Shown in pieces: positions 8,957 through 20,202 of a stretch of 64,000 nucleotides of DNA; the stretch's first letter is position 1, and each line of letters begins with the position of its first letter. Position numbers and translations under genes: made by a program. Under the pieces are notes generated by a model. It had not been told where the DNA came from. It made no database searches and saw only the letters and a program-made list of their open reading frames with translations. This DNA is from an uncultured Fodinibius sp. GTDB taxonomy: Bacteria; Bacteroidota; Rhodothermia; Balneolales; Balneolaceae. The DNA lies in the NCBI GenBank assembly GCA_913056235.1, contig CAJXMW010000003.1, forward strand, positions 310,001-374,000, given 5' to 3'.

Positions 8957-9843
8957 TTAGCCTTTTTGTTAAATTGATCAGACCCTTTGACAAGCTCAAT
9001 TGGTAGCGGCTTTGATTCGGAGCCGGTATAGAACGAAACATGTGGAAATGGTATTTCAATACCCTCTTGATCGAACCGCTTTTTAATATCTTCCTGTATT
9101 GTATTCTTCAAGAAAATCCATTCATCAACGGGTGCCCAAATCCTAAAATCAAGATCGATAGACGAGGTACCAAAAGCTTCAAAAATTATTTGCGGCTCGG
9201 GTTCGCTGAGCGAATGCTCATTCTTTTCGGCCACATCCAACAAAATCTCTCGCACCTTCTCGATATCTTCTTTATAGGCTACCGATACCTTCGCATTAAA
9301 GCGACGGATAGGAAATCGGGTTAAATTGGTAACTTGTGTTTTAATGATCGTCTCATTGGGAATTCGTACAAACATATTATCAAATGTCCGCAGCTTCACC
9401 GACAGCACATCAATCGACATAACAATTCCAATAGTGCCGCCAACATTTATAATATCATCCACCTTAAACGGGCCTTCGGCAATTAAAAACAATCCGCTGA
9501 TGATATTTGAAACACTCGTTTGGGATGCAAAACCGAGAGCTACCCCAACAATACCTGCCCCGGCAAGCAATGGTGCCAGGCTTATGCCCAGTTGCCCCAT
9601 TATGGTAATAATCATCAAAATAATACCGGTATAAAAGACTACCTTACCAGCCAACATGCCGTAGTGCGGGGCATACTTTTTGGTAAAGAAGCGACGTGCC
9701 CATCCCCGCAGTATAAGTAGCAACGGTAACGTAATGGCGACGATCACCACCAACTTAAGCATAAGTTGTAAGTGTTCTTCAGAAATGTAGTTGTAAATAT
9801 TGAATATTGAATTCTGGAAAAATTCCACCCCTATACCCTCCAA
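8953..9843 (-). CDS. MscS-family mechanosensitive ion channel
   Basis: A 296-residue inner-membrane channel that opens under membrane tension to release solutes. Three N-terminal TM segments are followed by the pore helix with its Gly/Ala pattern (LLAGAGIVGVALGFASQ), the MscS beta domain (FKVDDIINVGGTIGIV, IPNETIIKTQVTN) and the alpha/beta cytosolic vestibule. The length matches small MscS. Its start overlaps the DUF432 gene end by 13 bp, implying translational coupling. The C-terminus extends about 20 residues past the usual fold. Confidence 0.95.
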   Translation of the reverse strand: MEGIGVEFFQNSIFNIYNYISEEHLQLMLKLVVIVAITLPLLLILRGWARRFFTKKYAPHYGMLAGKVVFYTGIILMIITIMGQLGISLAPLLAGAGIVGVALGFASQTSVSNIISGLFLIAEGPFKVDDIINVGGTIGIVMSIDVLSVKLRTFDNMFVRIPNETIIKTQVTNLTRFPIRRFNAKVSVAYKEDIEKVREILLDVAEKNEHSLSEPEPQIIFEAFGTSSIDLDFRIWAPVDEWIFLKNTIQEDIKKRFDQEGIEIPFPHVSFYTGSESKPLPIELVKGSDQFNKKAN

Positions 9844-10613
9844 TCCATTGTATCTTGAAAAATTCGCTTAAATGTTCGCGTAGCCAAACTTTTGTGGATC
9901 TGCTTTCGTGGCTTCGACAGTAATTTACTTTTATCAATACCCTCTGGTAGTTTGCCAGTCATAATAATATCGCTATTCAAGTCCTCACCGTGGTAAACTA
10001 TCTGTGTTTCGTCGGCCCAAAAATCGCCATCATGCTGATACATGCTAAGTCGTTCAACACGTAAGCAGAAATGCTCGAAATCAAGTTCAGTATCAGATTT
10101 GTTATGAATCAAAATGGGACAACTAACCACATAAGGCTTTTTATCAACAAGGGATAAATCGCGGCGGGCCTTGGTGGTAGCATGATAACAGAGTTCGCCC
10201 TCTATTGGACTCCCAAACCAAGTTCGGGATAGCTTCACCGTTGGAAGCTCAATAAGCTGATATTCACTTTCGGGAATTGAGATACGCACCCAAACCGGGA
10301 TACGAGAATAGATCTGAATTTTAGTACCGGCATTCACTTTCAAAGGATACTCGGAGTGCACAATAAGCGGTTTGTCGGGATAAACAGGCAATATATTCAC
10401 TTCTTCGGCGGCGGACTTGTCAGCCCATCGTCCCCAGGTAATCTCTTTTGGCGGTCCGTCTGTTTTGGGACGCCCCTTGAATTCATCGGTATACCCATGG
10501 GCAATCCAGACTTCTTCATTCTGGGTCTTCAGCCAGATATGCAGATCGCCAATGGTAGCATATTGAACCTTCTGATCCGTCAGTGATACGTTGCCCCAAG
10601 GCTGCTCACTCAT
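9831..10613 (-). CDS. DUF432-like protein coupled to MscS
   Basis: A soluble, beta-rich protein of 260 residues (ATG at 10613, MSEQPWGNVSL; an in-frame TTG lies at 10637). There is no signal peptide or TM. The Trp- and acid-rich composition, with segments such as EVWIAHGY and RIPVWVRISIP, is what I associate with DUF432 (COG2430), a family often found next to small mechanosensitive channels; the assignment is tentative. It lies between serS (26 bp upstream) and mscS (13-bp overlap). A role as regulatory or accessory subunit of the channel is an inference from this coupling. Confidence 0.6.
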   Translation of the reverse strand: MSEQPWGNVSLTDQKVQYATIGDLHIWLKTQNEEVWIAHGYTDEFKGRPKTDGPPKEITWGRWADKSAAEEVNILPVYPDKPLIVHSEYPLKVNAGTKIQIYSRIPVWVRISIPESEYQLIELPTVKLSRTWFGSPIEGELCYHATTKARRDLSLVDKKPYVVSCPILIHNKSDTELDFEHFCLRVERLSMYQHDGDFWADETQIVYHGEDLNSDIIMTGKLPEGIDKSKLLSKPRKQIHKSLATRTFKRIFQDTMDWRV

Positions 10614-10639
10614 AATTGGTATCTTTTGTTGTATCAATA

Positions 10640-11914
10640 TTACGGTTTGATCACATCAGTTCCCATAAACGGCTGCAGCACCTCTGGAACTTTGATACTG
10701 CCATCTTGCTGCTGATTGATCTCCAGGATAGCTGCCACAACTCGTGGCAGCGCCAGCCCTGATCCGTTCAAGGTGTGCACGATTTCGGTATCCCCATTCT
10801 CTTTGCGGCGACGCAACATCATTCGTCGTGCCTGAAAGCTCCCAAAGTTGGAACAGGAACTGACCTCAAGCCAGCGTTGTTGCCCCGGACTCCAAACCTC
10901 AAGATCATACTTTTTGGTCTGTGTAAAACCCATGTCACCGGTACACATCAGTAGCGTACGATACGGAATATTGAGCTCTTCAAGCAACGACTCAGCATAT
11001 TCTCGCAGGCTTTCCAGTTCATCATAGGCCATATCCGGATGCACAATCTTGACCAACTCCACTTTATCGAACTGGTGCAACCTGTTAAGCCCTCGTACAT
11101 CCTTTCCATATGATCCAGCTTCGCGTCGCCAACATGGTGTGTAGGCCGTATAATAGATCGGCAACTCATCGCTGTCAAGAATCTCATCGCGATGAAAGTT
11201 TGTAACAGGTACTTCAGCCGTGGGAATCAGGAAAAAATCGTCACGCGGCACTTCGTACATCATATCTTCCTTGTCTGGAATCTGTCCCGTGCCACGTGCT
11301 GAATCTTCATTCACAAAATAGGGTACCTGTATCTCGGTATATCCTTCTTCAGATGCCTTATTCAGAAAGTAATTGATCAGAGCACGCTGTAACTTTGCCA
11401 TAGCGCCAACATAAAACGGAAATCCTGCTCCGGTCACCTTGGCACCCCGTTCGAAATCCAGCAGACCCTGCTCTTCAACAAGTTCCCAGTGCGGTTTTCG
11501 CCAGTCTTCCTCGTTCGGCTCACCCCAAGTTTTGAATACCTCATTATCGTCCTCGGTCTTCCCAACTGGAACAGACTTGTGCGGTACATTCGGGATCTGT
11601 AACAAAAGTTCTTCGCGGGCTTTTTTCAGGGAACGAAGCCGATCTTCTTTTTCCTGTATATCTTCCTTCAACTTACTGGTGTAATCAATAATATCCTGGG
11701 CTTCCTCCTTTTTGCCCTGTCCCATCAGCTGACCAATTTTCTTGGCCTTCGTATTACTTTCACTGCGTAACTTATCCGTCTCCTCAACCATTGAACGCCA
11801 CTGTTCATCTACATTCAGCAGCTCATTAACCACTTCTACATTATCTTCTCCCTTGTTACGCATTGCTTGTTTTACCTCTTCGGGATTTTCCCGGATAAAC
11901 GTGACGTCTAGCAT
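10640..11914 (-). CDS. serS: Seryl-tRNA synthetase
   Basis: Class II aminoacyl-tRNA synthetase charging tRNA-Ser. The N-terminal antiparallel coiled-coil arm (residues 30-100, Lys/Glu-rich) is followed by the class II core. Motif 2 is TPCWRREAGSYGKDVRGLNR and motif 3 is GSGLALPRVVAAILE. At 424 residues it is full length. It is the first gene of a probable serS-DUF432-mscS transcript. The upstream region carries a -7-like TATCTTTA on the minus strand and an AAGG close to the ATG. Confidence 0.97.
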   Translation of the reverse strand: MLDVTFIRENPEEVKQAMRNKGEDNVEVVNELLNVDEQWRSMVEETDKLRSESNTKAKKIGQLMGQGKKEEAQDIIDYTSKLKEDIQEKEDRLRSLKKAREELLLQIPNVPHKSVPVGKTEDDNEVFKTWGEPNEEDWRKPHWELVEEQGLLDFERGAKVTGAGFPFYVGAMAKLQRALINYFLNKASEEGYTEIQVPYFVNEDSARGTGQIPDKEDMMYEVPRDDFFLIPTAEVPVTNFHRDEILDSDELPIYYTAYTPCWRREAGSYGKDVRGLNRLHQFDKVELVKIVHPDMAYDELESLREYAESLLEELNIPYRTLLMCTGDMGFTQTKKYDLEVWSPGQQRWLEVSSCSNFGSFQARRMMLRRRKENGDTEIVHTLNGSGLALPRVVAAILEINQQQDGSIKVPEVLQPFMGTDVIKP

Positions 11915-12107
11915 CGAATAAAATACCTTAAAATTTGTGGATTAGCTTTGGCTAAAGATAATAGAGTTTTACGAAAGGTTTGAAACGAAAATCTCGCTTT
12001 GCCACTCTTTTAAACAAACAGTTAAGATCGCCCCAAAGGGGTTGAACTCCTAATTTATTTAGGCTATTTTTTAAAATTAATAGAAAATTAAGGAATATAA
12101 TCGTGTC

Positions 12108-12584
12108 ATGGCTCAAGGATTAGATGAAATTGATATTAAAATTCTAAAACATCTGCAAAAAGATGGGCGCTCTCAGCGCAACAAACTAGCTGACATCGTT
12201 CACCTTTCGGTACCGTCCGTCTCAGAAAGGATGCGCAAGCTTGAAGAAAAAGAACTCATCCAGGGATACCACGCCATCCTCGATGCCAAACGTTTTAAAT
12301 TCGATATTACCGCTTTTGTATTTGTGGAAGTTGATGGCTCTGATAACTATCCCAAATTTGTCGAAAAAACCGTTAATGAGCCAGAAATCCTCGAATGTCA
12401 TTCAATTACCGGCGATGGCTCACATATACTGAAAATACGGACTGAAAACACGGCTTCATTTGAGAAACTACTCTCTCGTATTCAATCGTGGGATGGGGTC
12501 AGCAAAAGCCGATCGAATGTTGTGCTAAGCAGTTTCAAAGAGACCACTGAACTACCCATCGAAAAAACTGTAGATCCCAAATAA
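12108..12584 (+). CDS. Lrp/AsnC family transcriptional regulator
   Basis: A 158-residue regulator with an N-terminal winged helix (LDEIDIKILKHLQKDGRSQ, then VHLSVPSVSERMRKLEEK as recognition helix) and a C-terminal RAM ligand-binding domain containing ITGDGSHILKI. Family members bind amino acids and often control their own gene and neighbours. The 190-bp AT-rich upstream region is the natural place for its binding sites, but I could not pick a convincing operator. The next gene starts 22 bp downstream on the same strand and may be co-transcribed. Confidence 0.92.
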   Translation: MAQGLDEIDIKILKHLQKDGRSQRNKLADIVHLSVPSVSERMRKLEEKELIQGYHAILDAKRFKFDITAFVFVEVDGSDNYPKFVEKTVNEPEILECHSITGDGSHILKIRTENTASFEKLLSRIQSWDGVSKSRSNVVLSSFKETTELPIEKTVDPK

Positions 12585-12606
12585 ACGAGTATACGACCTA
12601 CGTACT

Positions 12607-14112
12607 TTGGCCAATTATCGATTTCGTTTTTTATTTCTGATTCCACTATTGCTTACACTCTCGTATACGTCGGTATATGGACAGCGGACGCTTGGAGTAA
12701 GCTGGGATATCCCGGAACACCAACAACAGGCCATCGCTGAGTTACAGACATTTCATGAACTGGGCATCTCTATCATCGAGGTACAACGTTCGCCCAATGC
12801 AGCCGTCTGGCAGCAAATAGACAGTTTAGGATTTGAAGTGTACGGAAGCCTGGGCATTCGATTCCCCACCAGTTCTACCTTCCGAAAACCAGACTCCACC
12901 CTAATCAACGATATCGAAGCCAAGGCTTCGGAGTACCTTGCTAAATCATCCGTTTCTGCAATAGGTTTATTTGAATATGGGGCTGTCGAGGAACCTTCAT
13001 TCTGGAACGCCTTAATTCCCCTCGCAAAACAGCTAAAGACCGACCGGCAACTGCCTTTCTATTTTACCGGCCAAAGAACTACCCAGGTAGATTCTCTGTC
13101 CAACTATTTTATCATCCTTGAGACTCCCGTTACTGCTTCCACTGTTGACAGCTTAACTGTCCCACAGGATACTCTCATCGGTGGATACCGGTACGCTCCC
13201 TCAGATAGACTAAAAACTTTTATCACACCTTTTAAACAGTTTCTGGAAAAAACTTCTACGGAAGCTCAAAACCCAATTTTTATCAACTCAAGCTGGTTGC
13301 TTTCCATGGAACAACAGCATCCCCAGTTTGCCCAAACCTTACAAACGCTAACAACGGAAGAAAATGCTGTATTCCCGCTCCCCAAAGAGACTGTGCCCAC
13401 TCCCCAATCCTCATCATTGCCCATCATTGTACTATTGGTAGTATGGGGAACAATTGCCTTTCACTATCATTCAAGCCCGCTGTACCGTAAATCTATATTC
13501 CGATATTTCACGGCTCACAAATTCTTTATCAATGATATTTTTCAACGACAAATTCGCTCTCCTTTACCGAGCATTATCATCATCTTACAACATGCTCTTC
13601 TATTGGGGGCTGCTGTTTTTATTACGGCTATTTCGATACTGAGTCCCCTAGGACAAACGGCTTTCTTTTACCATCTGCCACAGCTAGCCATTTTAGGAAA
13701 CAATCCTTATTCCTTTTTGGGATTGGCATTCATCGCATCAGTCATAGTGTCATTTTTCTCTGCAATCTGGCTCTATCTCGGTCATAAGTCAATAAACTCC
13801 TTCACTCAAATTGCGACAATTTACGCCTGGCCGTTGCAAGTCAATTTTATTCTAACAACAACCGCTATCACCCTGTATGCAAGTGGTACTACTACTGTTT
13901 CGATCGTGATACTGACAAGTCTGGCGTTACTACTATTCCTGCTGACCTTTTTTGTAGCCGCTATTGATGCGACGCGACGTTCCCGGTCTATCGCCCAATT
14001 TCAGTTCAAGACAACAATACCATATACCCTAATTCTGGTAGGCCTGTTAACGTGGATAACATTACAGGAACAATTGCTGGAAGCGATCAGCTTGGCGCTG
14101 ACTCTTAAATAA
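12607..14112 (+). CDS. Unknown 501-aa exported protein: periplasmic domain plus six TM segments
   Basis: I do not recognise this gene's family with certainty. Residues 1-25 are a signal sequence ending at VYGQ. Residues 26-265 form a soluble domain opening RTLGVSWDIPEHQQQAIAEL, with alternating strands and helices (GISIIEV, GFEVYGSLGIRF, SAIGLFEYGAV, LPFYFTGQ) that suggest a (beta/alpha)-barrel like glycosidase-type folds. No clear catalytic acid pair is evident. From about residue 273 there are about six hydrophobic segments. The start is a TTG; no better in-frame start is seen that would keep the signal peptide. It follows the Lrp gene by 22 bp and overlaps the convergent rpoN end by 8 bp. 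Confidence 0.7.
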   Translation: MANYRFRFLFLIPLLLTLSYTSVYGQRTLGVSWDIPEHQQQAIAELQTFHELGISIIEVQRSPNAAVWQQIDSLGFEVYGSLGIRFPTSSTFRKPDSTLINDIEAKASEYLAKSSVSAIGLFEYGAVEEPSFWNALIPLAKQLKTDRQLPFYFTGQRTTQVDSLSNYFIILETPVTASTVDSLTVPQDTLIGGYRYAPSDRLKTFITPFKQFLEKTSTEAQNPIFINSSWLLSMEQQHPQFAQTLQTLTTEENAVFPLPKETVPTPQSSSLPIIVLLVVWGTIAFHYHSSPLYRKSIFRYFTAHKFFINDIFQRQIRSPLPSIIIILQHALLLGAAVFITAISILSPLGQTAFFYHLPQLAILGNNPYSFLGLAFIASVIVSFFSAIWLYLGHKSINSFTQIATIYAWPLQVNFILTTTAITLYASGTTTVSIVILTSLALLLFLLTFFVAAIDATRRSRSIAQFQFKTTIPYTLILVGLLTWITLQEQLLEAISLALTLK

Positions 14113-15628
14113 TCTGCTTGCGGAGGCGAGCAACAGGAATATTCAGCTTCTTGCGGTATTTACTGACTGTTCTGCGAGCAACTTTGTAGCCTTTATCTTT
14201 GAGCTTTTTCACAATTTCCTGGTCGCTCAGCGGCTTCTTTTTGTTCTCGTTATCAACAATGTCCTGTACCGCATTTTTTACTTCGCGGCTGGATACCTCT
14301 TCACCACTGTCGGTTTCAATGCCCTCGCTGAAAAAGTACTTCAGCTCATAAACCCCAAAATGCGTCTGCACGTATTTACCATTGACAACACGTGAGATAG
14401 TCGAAATGTCGAGATTGACCCGTTCGGCAATGTCTTTCAGGATCATCGGTTTGAGTCCTTCGCCATGCTTAAAGAAATCCTCCTGCAGCGCCACAATCGT
14501 CTTCATCGTGTTCATCAGGGTATTCTGTCGCTGACGAATGGAATCAATAAACCACTGCGCCGACTCAATTTTATTCTTGATAAAACTTTTGGTCTCTTTG
14601 GTCTGCTTGCTCTTTTTTTTCTTCTTTTTCAGATCGTCCCACATTTCCTTGTAGTGCGGTGAAATCCGAAGGGGGGGGACATTACCGTTATTGAGGCTAA
14701 TCACAAAATCGCCCTCTTTCTCCTGACCTTCTTCATCTTTCTCAGCCGGCTGGTAATACACCTCAAAGTCGGGCTCGATATAATTTTTCGTATCATCTAC
14801 CGCATTACCCACAGCACCTGGTTTGGGATCCAATCCTTTTATGCAATCAAAAGCCGCTTTTAGCTCATCATTGTCGATATCCAATTTCTTCTTGAGCTTA
14901 CTGAAATGCTTTTTTTCAAACAGCTTCCAGTGATTGCGGAGCATCTTGATGGCCATCTCTTTACCTTCCGGCTCATCTTCCATCATCTCCAGCTGTACCA
15001 GCAAACAATCACGTAGGTCTCGAGAAGCAATGCCCGGAGGATCCAACCGCTGGATCTGCTTTCTGACCTTTTCAACTTCCTCTTCATTCGTTAACGTACC
15101 CTGATTGAAGGCAATGTTGTCGACTACAGCTTCGATCTCACGGCGAAAATATCCGTCATGATCCAGCGAGCCCAGAATCTGATCGGCAATCAGTTTCTGC
15201 TCCTCATCCAGATTTAACAAACTCACCTGTTGTTCTAGTTCTTCAAGCAACGATTCATGATAGGGATTGGGGAGATCGCGCCAGCTATCATTACCACCAT
15301 AGCTTCCACCGCCGCCACCACCATAATTTTCGCTGTCATATTCGGTGTTTTGCATAAATTCATCCCAGTCGATCTCCTCATTCTGATCAACTGGATCCAG
15401 CTCGTCATCATTTTTTGTCTCAGTTTCCCACTCAGAGTTTTCTAACTCTTCAAGAGATTCTTCCTGCTTGCCTTCTTCCAACACAGGGTTCTCTTCCAGT
15501 TCTTCCTTTATACGTTGCTCCAGAGCTATAGTAGGAAGCTGCAGCAACTTGATGTACTGTATCTGCTGTGGAGACAGCCGCTGTTGTTGCGACTGTTTCT
15601 GGTTCATCTGTTGGCCGGTTTTAATCAT
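14105..15628 (-). CDS. rpoN: RNA polymerase sigma-54 factor
   Basis: Sigma factor requiring enhancer-binding ATPases. The Gln-rich region I (QQRLSPQQIQYIKLLQLPT) binds activator and core. A long acidic linker follows, with a Gly-rich run (YGGGGGGSYGG, about residues 102-112). Then come the core-binding domain, the HTH region (LDISTISRVVNGKYVQT) and the C-terminal RpoN box ARRTVSKYRKKLNIP. At 507 residues it is full length. A run of eight C (plus-strand G8 at 14671-14678) lies in the coding sequence. No sigma-54 activator is encoded in the window. Confidence 0.96.
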   Translation of the reverse strand: MIKTGQQMNQKQSQQQRLSPQQIQYIKLLQLPTIALEQRIKEELEENPVLEEGKQEESLEELENSEWETETKNDDELDPVDQNEEIDWDEFMQNTEYDSENYGGGGGGSYGGNDSWRDLPNPYHESLLEELEQQVSLLNLDEEQKLIADQILGSLDHDGYFRREIEAVVDNIAFNQGTLTNEEEVEKVRKQIQRLDPPGIASRDLRDCLLVQLEMMEDEPEGKEMAIKMLRNHWKLFEKKHFSKLKKKLDIDNDELKAAFDCIKGLDPKPGAVGNAVDDTKNYIEPDFEVYYQPAEKDEEGQEKEGDFVISLNNGNVPPLRISPHYKEMWDDLKKKKKKSKQTKETKSFIKNKIESAQWFIDSIRQRQNTLMNTMKTIVALQEDFFKHGEGLKPMILKDIAERVNLDISTISRVVNGKYVQTHFGVYELKYFFSEGIETDSGEEVSSREVKNAVQDIVDNENKKKPLSDQEIVKKLKDKGYKVARRTVSKYRKKLNIPVARLRKQII

Positions 15629-15790
15629 AACCTGACGGCCTCGCTGGTATTTTTATTTAGAATTCTATAATCAAGATAGTCTTTCTATTCCCTAATATAA
15701 ATGTTGAATCGTAATTTTTGGCATTAATTTTGTGTAATGCCGTTAGGAGACTCTAATACTTGTTAACACCCGCGGAACAGGTTTTCCCTG

Positions 15791-17915
<2,125 letters not shown>

Positions 17916-20102
17916 CTATAAATTTTCTAGAATAAAATTGTTCAACTTTTCAAATAAATGCTGCCGGGTATTTCCCCCGTATATACCGTGTGTACGGTTG
18001 GGATAAAACATCGTCTCAAACTGAAAATCTTCTTCTATCAGCTTATTTACAAACCGCACCGTATTTTGAAAGTGCACATTGTCGTCGCCCGTTCCATGCA
18101 CCAGCAAATAATTTCCTTCCATCTGATCGGCATAGGTAATGGGCGATCCTTTTTCATATCCCCCGGGATTCATTTGCGGGGTCTGCATAAATCGCTCGGT
18201 ATAGATAGTATCATAAAACCGCCAATTGGTTACGGGGGCAACCGCTATAGCTGTATTAAAAATATCGCTCTTGGCCAGCACCAGGCTCGACATAAAGCCG
18301 CCGTAGCTCCATCCCCAGATACCAAACCGTTCGGCATCCAAATAATCGTAGTTCTGAATCAAGTATTTGGCCGCATCAATTTGATCTTCAACTTCGTACT
18401 GTCCCAGCTTTTTGTATACCTGCTTCTCAAAATCACGTCCCCGTCCACCGGTGCCGCGATTATCCACGCTCACAACGATGTAGCCTTGCTCGGTGAGATA
18501 ACGGTGCCAGATAGGTCGCTGACCCGTGCCAAATTGCTTTGTTACCGTCTGGCTACCGGGACCGCCATACACATAAAACAGCACCGGATATTTCTTATCG
18601 GGATCAAAATCATGCGGCTTCATGATATAGCCATTGAGTGTAGCCTGCTCGAGTGGAATTTTAATAAATTCCTTCGAGGGCATCTGGTAGGCCGAAAGCG
18701 TATCCTGCAGGGCGCGATTATCTTCAAGCATGCGAAGCTGATCGCCGTTTCGTTCGTGCAGCGAATACTTCGGCGGCATAGTCGGCGTCGATGTGGTTTC
18801 AATATAATATTTGTAATCGCGGCTCATGTTGATGCTGTTCCAGCTATCGCCGTCAGTCATCTTTTGCTTGCCGGTTCCATCAATATTGATGCTATATAAG
18901 TGTCGCTCCAGTGGCGAATCCTCGGTACTCATATAGTAAATACGATCAGTTTTATCATCATAACCCACATAATGAGTGACCTCCCAATCGCCGTTGGTGA
19001 TCTGACGGATCATCTCGCCATCCATATTGTAGAGGTATATATGATTATAGCCCGATTCTTCGCTTGTATAAATAAACTGATTCCCGTTATCTAAAAACCT
19101 GAGATCGTTACTCACATCAACCCAGGCGTCGCTGGTCTCTGTCTTAATGATTTCAGTCTTCCCGGTATTCACATCGGCCAGCATCAAGTCCTGCTTGTTC
19201 TGCAGCTGGTTCATCCGCCTGATTGCCAGCTTGTTCGGATCTCTGGTCCAGTTGATACGGGGAATATATTGGTCGTTCTCCGACCCCACATCCATCCAGG
19301 TAGTTTTGCCACTGCTCAAATCATAGACTCCAATTTTGACAATGGAGTTCTTTTCGCCAGCCTTGGGATATTTGTATCGCGTCTGTCCGGGATAGAGGTT
19401 CCCCCATTCCGTAAGAAAGAACTCCTTGACACGCCTCTCATCGAAACGATAAAACGCAATCTTTTCGCCGTTGGGCGACCAATACCACGCTTTGGCAATG
19501 CCAAACTCTTCTTCATATACCCAGTCAGTAGCCCCATTGATAATGTGGTTGTGCTTGCCATCGGTGGTGATTGCCTTTTCTTTGCCCGTCTCCAGGTTCA
19601 CCAAGTACAAGTTATTATTCTGAACAAAAGCTGCCTTATCACCAGAGGGAGAAAGCTGGGCATACTGCTGCTTCTGATCAGATTTGGTTAACTTGGTTGT
19701 TTCACCGGTCTCAATATTGTAGATATAGTAGTTTTCGCGGGTGCTGCGCCGCCAAATTCTTTCGATATCCGTTTTTATCAGGATTTTCTGCTCATCGGCC
19801 GAAAACTGGTAGCCCTGAATTATGATTGGCTCTTCCCGACCTTCCACCCGCAGGTCCGTCGTGGCTACAATCACCTCATAGTCACCGGTTAGAATGTTGT
19901 ATTTGCGGAGCTCGATATCATTTCTCGTGCGTTCGAGCGTCGTATAATACTGCCCATCATCCATCCAGTTGACGCTGCGAATACCCTCCGGCGAAAAAGT
20001 GTCGCTGAAAATATGCTCAAAAGAGATGGGCTTCTTTTGCTGGGCTGAGATAGGTTGAACGACCCAGCCGATAAGCAGGACGAGAAGCAATAACTTTCTC
20101 AT
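17916..20102 (-). CDS. S9 family peptidase (dipeptidyl peptidase IV-like)
   Basis: An exported prolyl-type serine peptidase of 728 residues. The signal peptide is MRKLLLLVLLIGWVVQPISA. A seven- or eight-bladed beta-propeller (residues about 30-480) carries the DPP-IV segment NGATDWVYEEEF, whose Glu pair binds the substrate N-terminus. The alpha/beta-hydrolase domain has the nucleophile in GWSYGGF, the Asp in HGTGDDNVHF and the His in NRTHGIYGG. It is likely periplasmic and supplies dipeptides. First gene of a transcript with obgE. Confidence 0.94.
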   Translation of the reverse strand: MRKLLLLVLLIGWVVQPISAQQKKPISFEHIFSDTFSPEGIRSVNWMDDGQYYTTLERTRNDIELRKYNILTGDYEVIVATTDLRVEGREEPIIIQGYQFSADEQKILIKTDIERIWRRSTRENYYIYNIETGETTKLTKSDQKQQYAQLSPSGDKAAFVQNNNLYLVNLETGKEKAITTDGKHNHIINGATDWVYEEEFGIAKAWYWSPNGEKIAFYRFDERRVKEFFLTEWGNLYPGQTRYKYPKAGEKNSIVKIGVYDLSSGKTTWMDVGSENDQYIPRINWTRDPNKLAIRRMNQLQNKQDLMLADVNTGKTEIIKTETSDAWVDVSNDLRFLDNGNQFIYTSEESGYNHIYLYNMDGEMIRQITNGDWEVTHYVGYDDKTDRIYYMSTEDSPLERHLYSINIDGTGKQKMTDGDSWNSINMSRDYKYYIETTSTPTMPPKYSLHERNGDQLRMLEDNRALQDTLSAYQMPSKEFIKIPLEQATLNGYIMKPHDFDPDKKYPVLFYVYGGPGSQTVTKQFGTGQRPIWHRYLTEQGYIVVSVDNRGTGGRGRDFEKQVYKKLGQYEVEDQIDAAKYLIQNYDYLDAERFGIWGWSYGGFMSSLVLAKSDIFNTAIAVAPVTNWRFYDTIYTERFMQTPQMNPGGYEKGSPITYADQMEGNYLLVHGTGDDNVHFQNTVRFVNKLIEEDFQFETMFYPNRTHGIYGGNTRQHLFEKLNNFILENL

Positions 20103-20138
20103 AAATCGTAAATATTTGATAGCATATAGCAGGTATTA

Positions 20139-20192
20139 TTGTTTCAGAATCGGTTTTGTAAAATCCTGAAACAAGTTCAGAATGACACGGCC
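20139..20192. repeat. Palindromic intergenic repeat (CCTGAAACAAGTTCAG family)
   Basis: Contains a 9-bp inverted repeat, TTGTTTCAG (20139-20147) with CTGAAACAA (20166-20174), followed by GTTCAGAATGACACGG. The segment ATCCTGAAACAAGTTCAG-ATGACA matches the minus-strand copy at 36166-36192 with one mismatch. It fills most of the gap between accD and the S9 peptidase gene and may act as a terminator-like stem for accD. Confidence 0.65.
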
Positions 20193-20202
20193 AACTGCGA
20201 GC

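Noticed and set aside
17958-18899. Plus-strand reading frame of 313 codons opposite the S9 peptidase gene
   Set aside because: It lies entirely antisense to a gene with signal peptide, propeller and catalytic triad. Its translation has no recognisable motif and reflects codon bias of the true strand.
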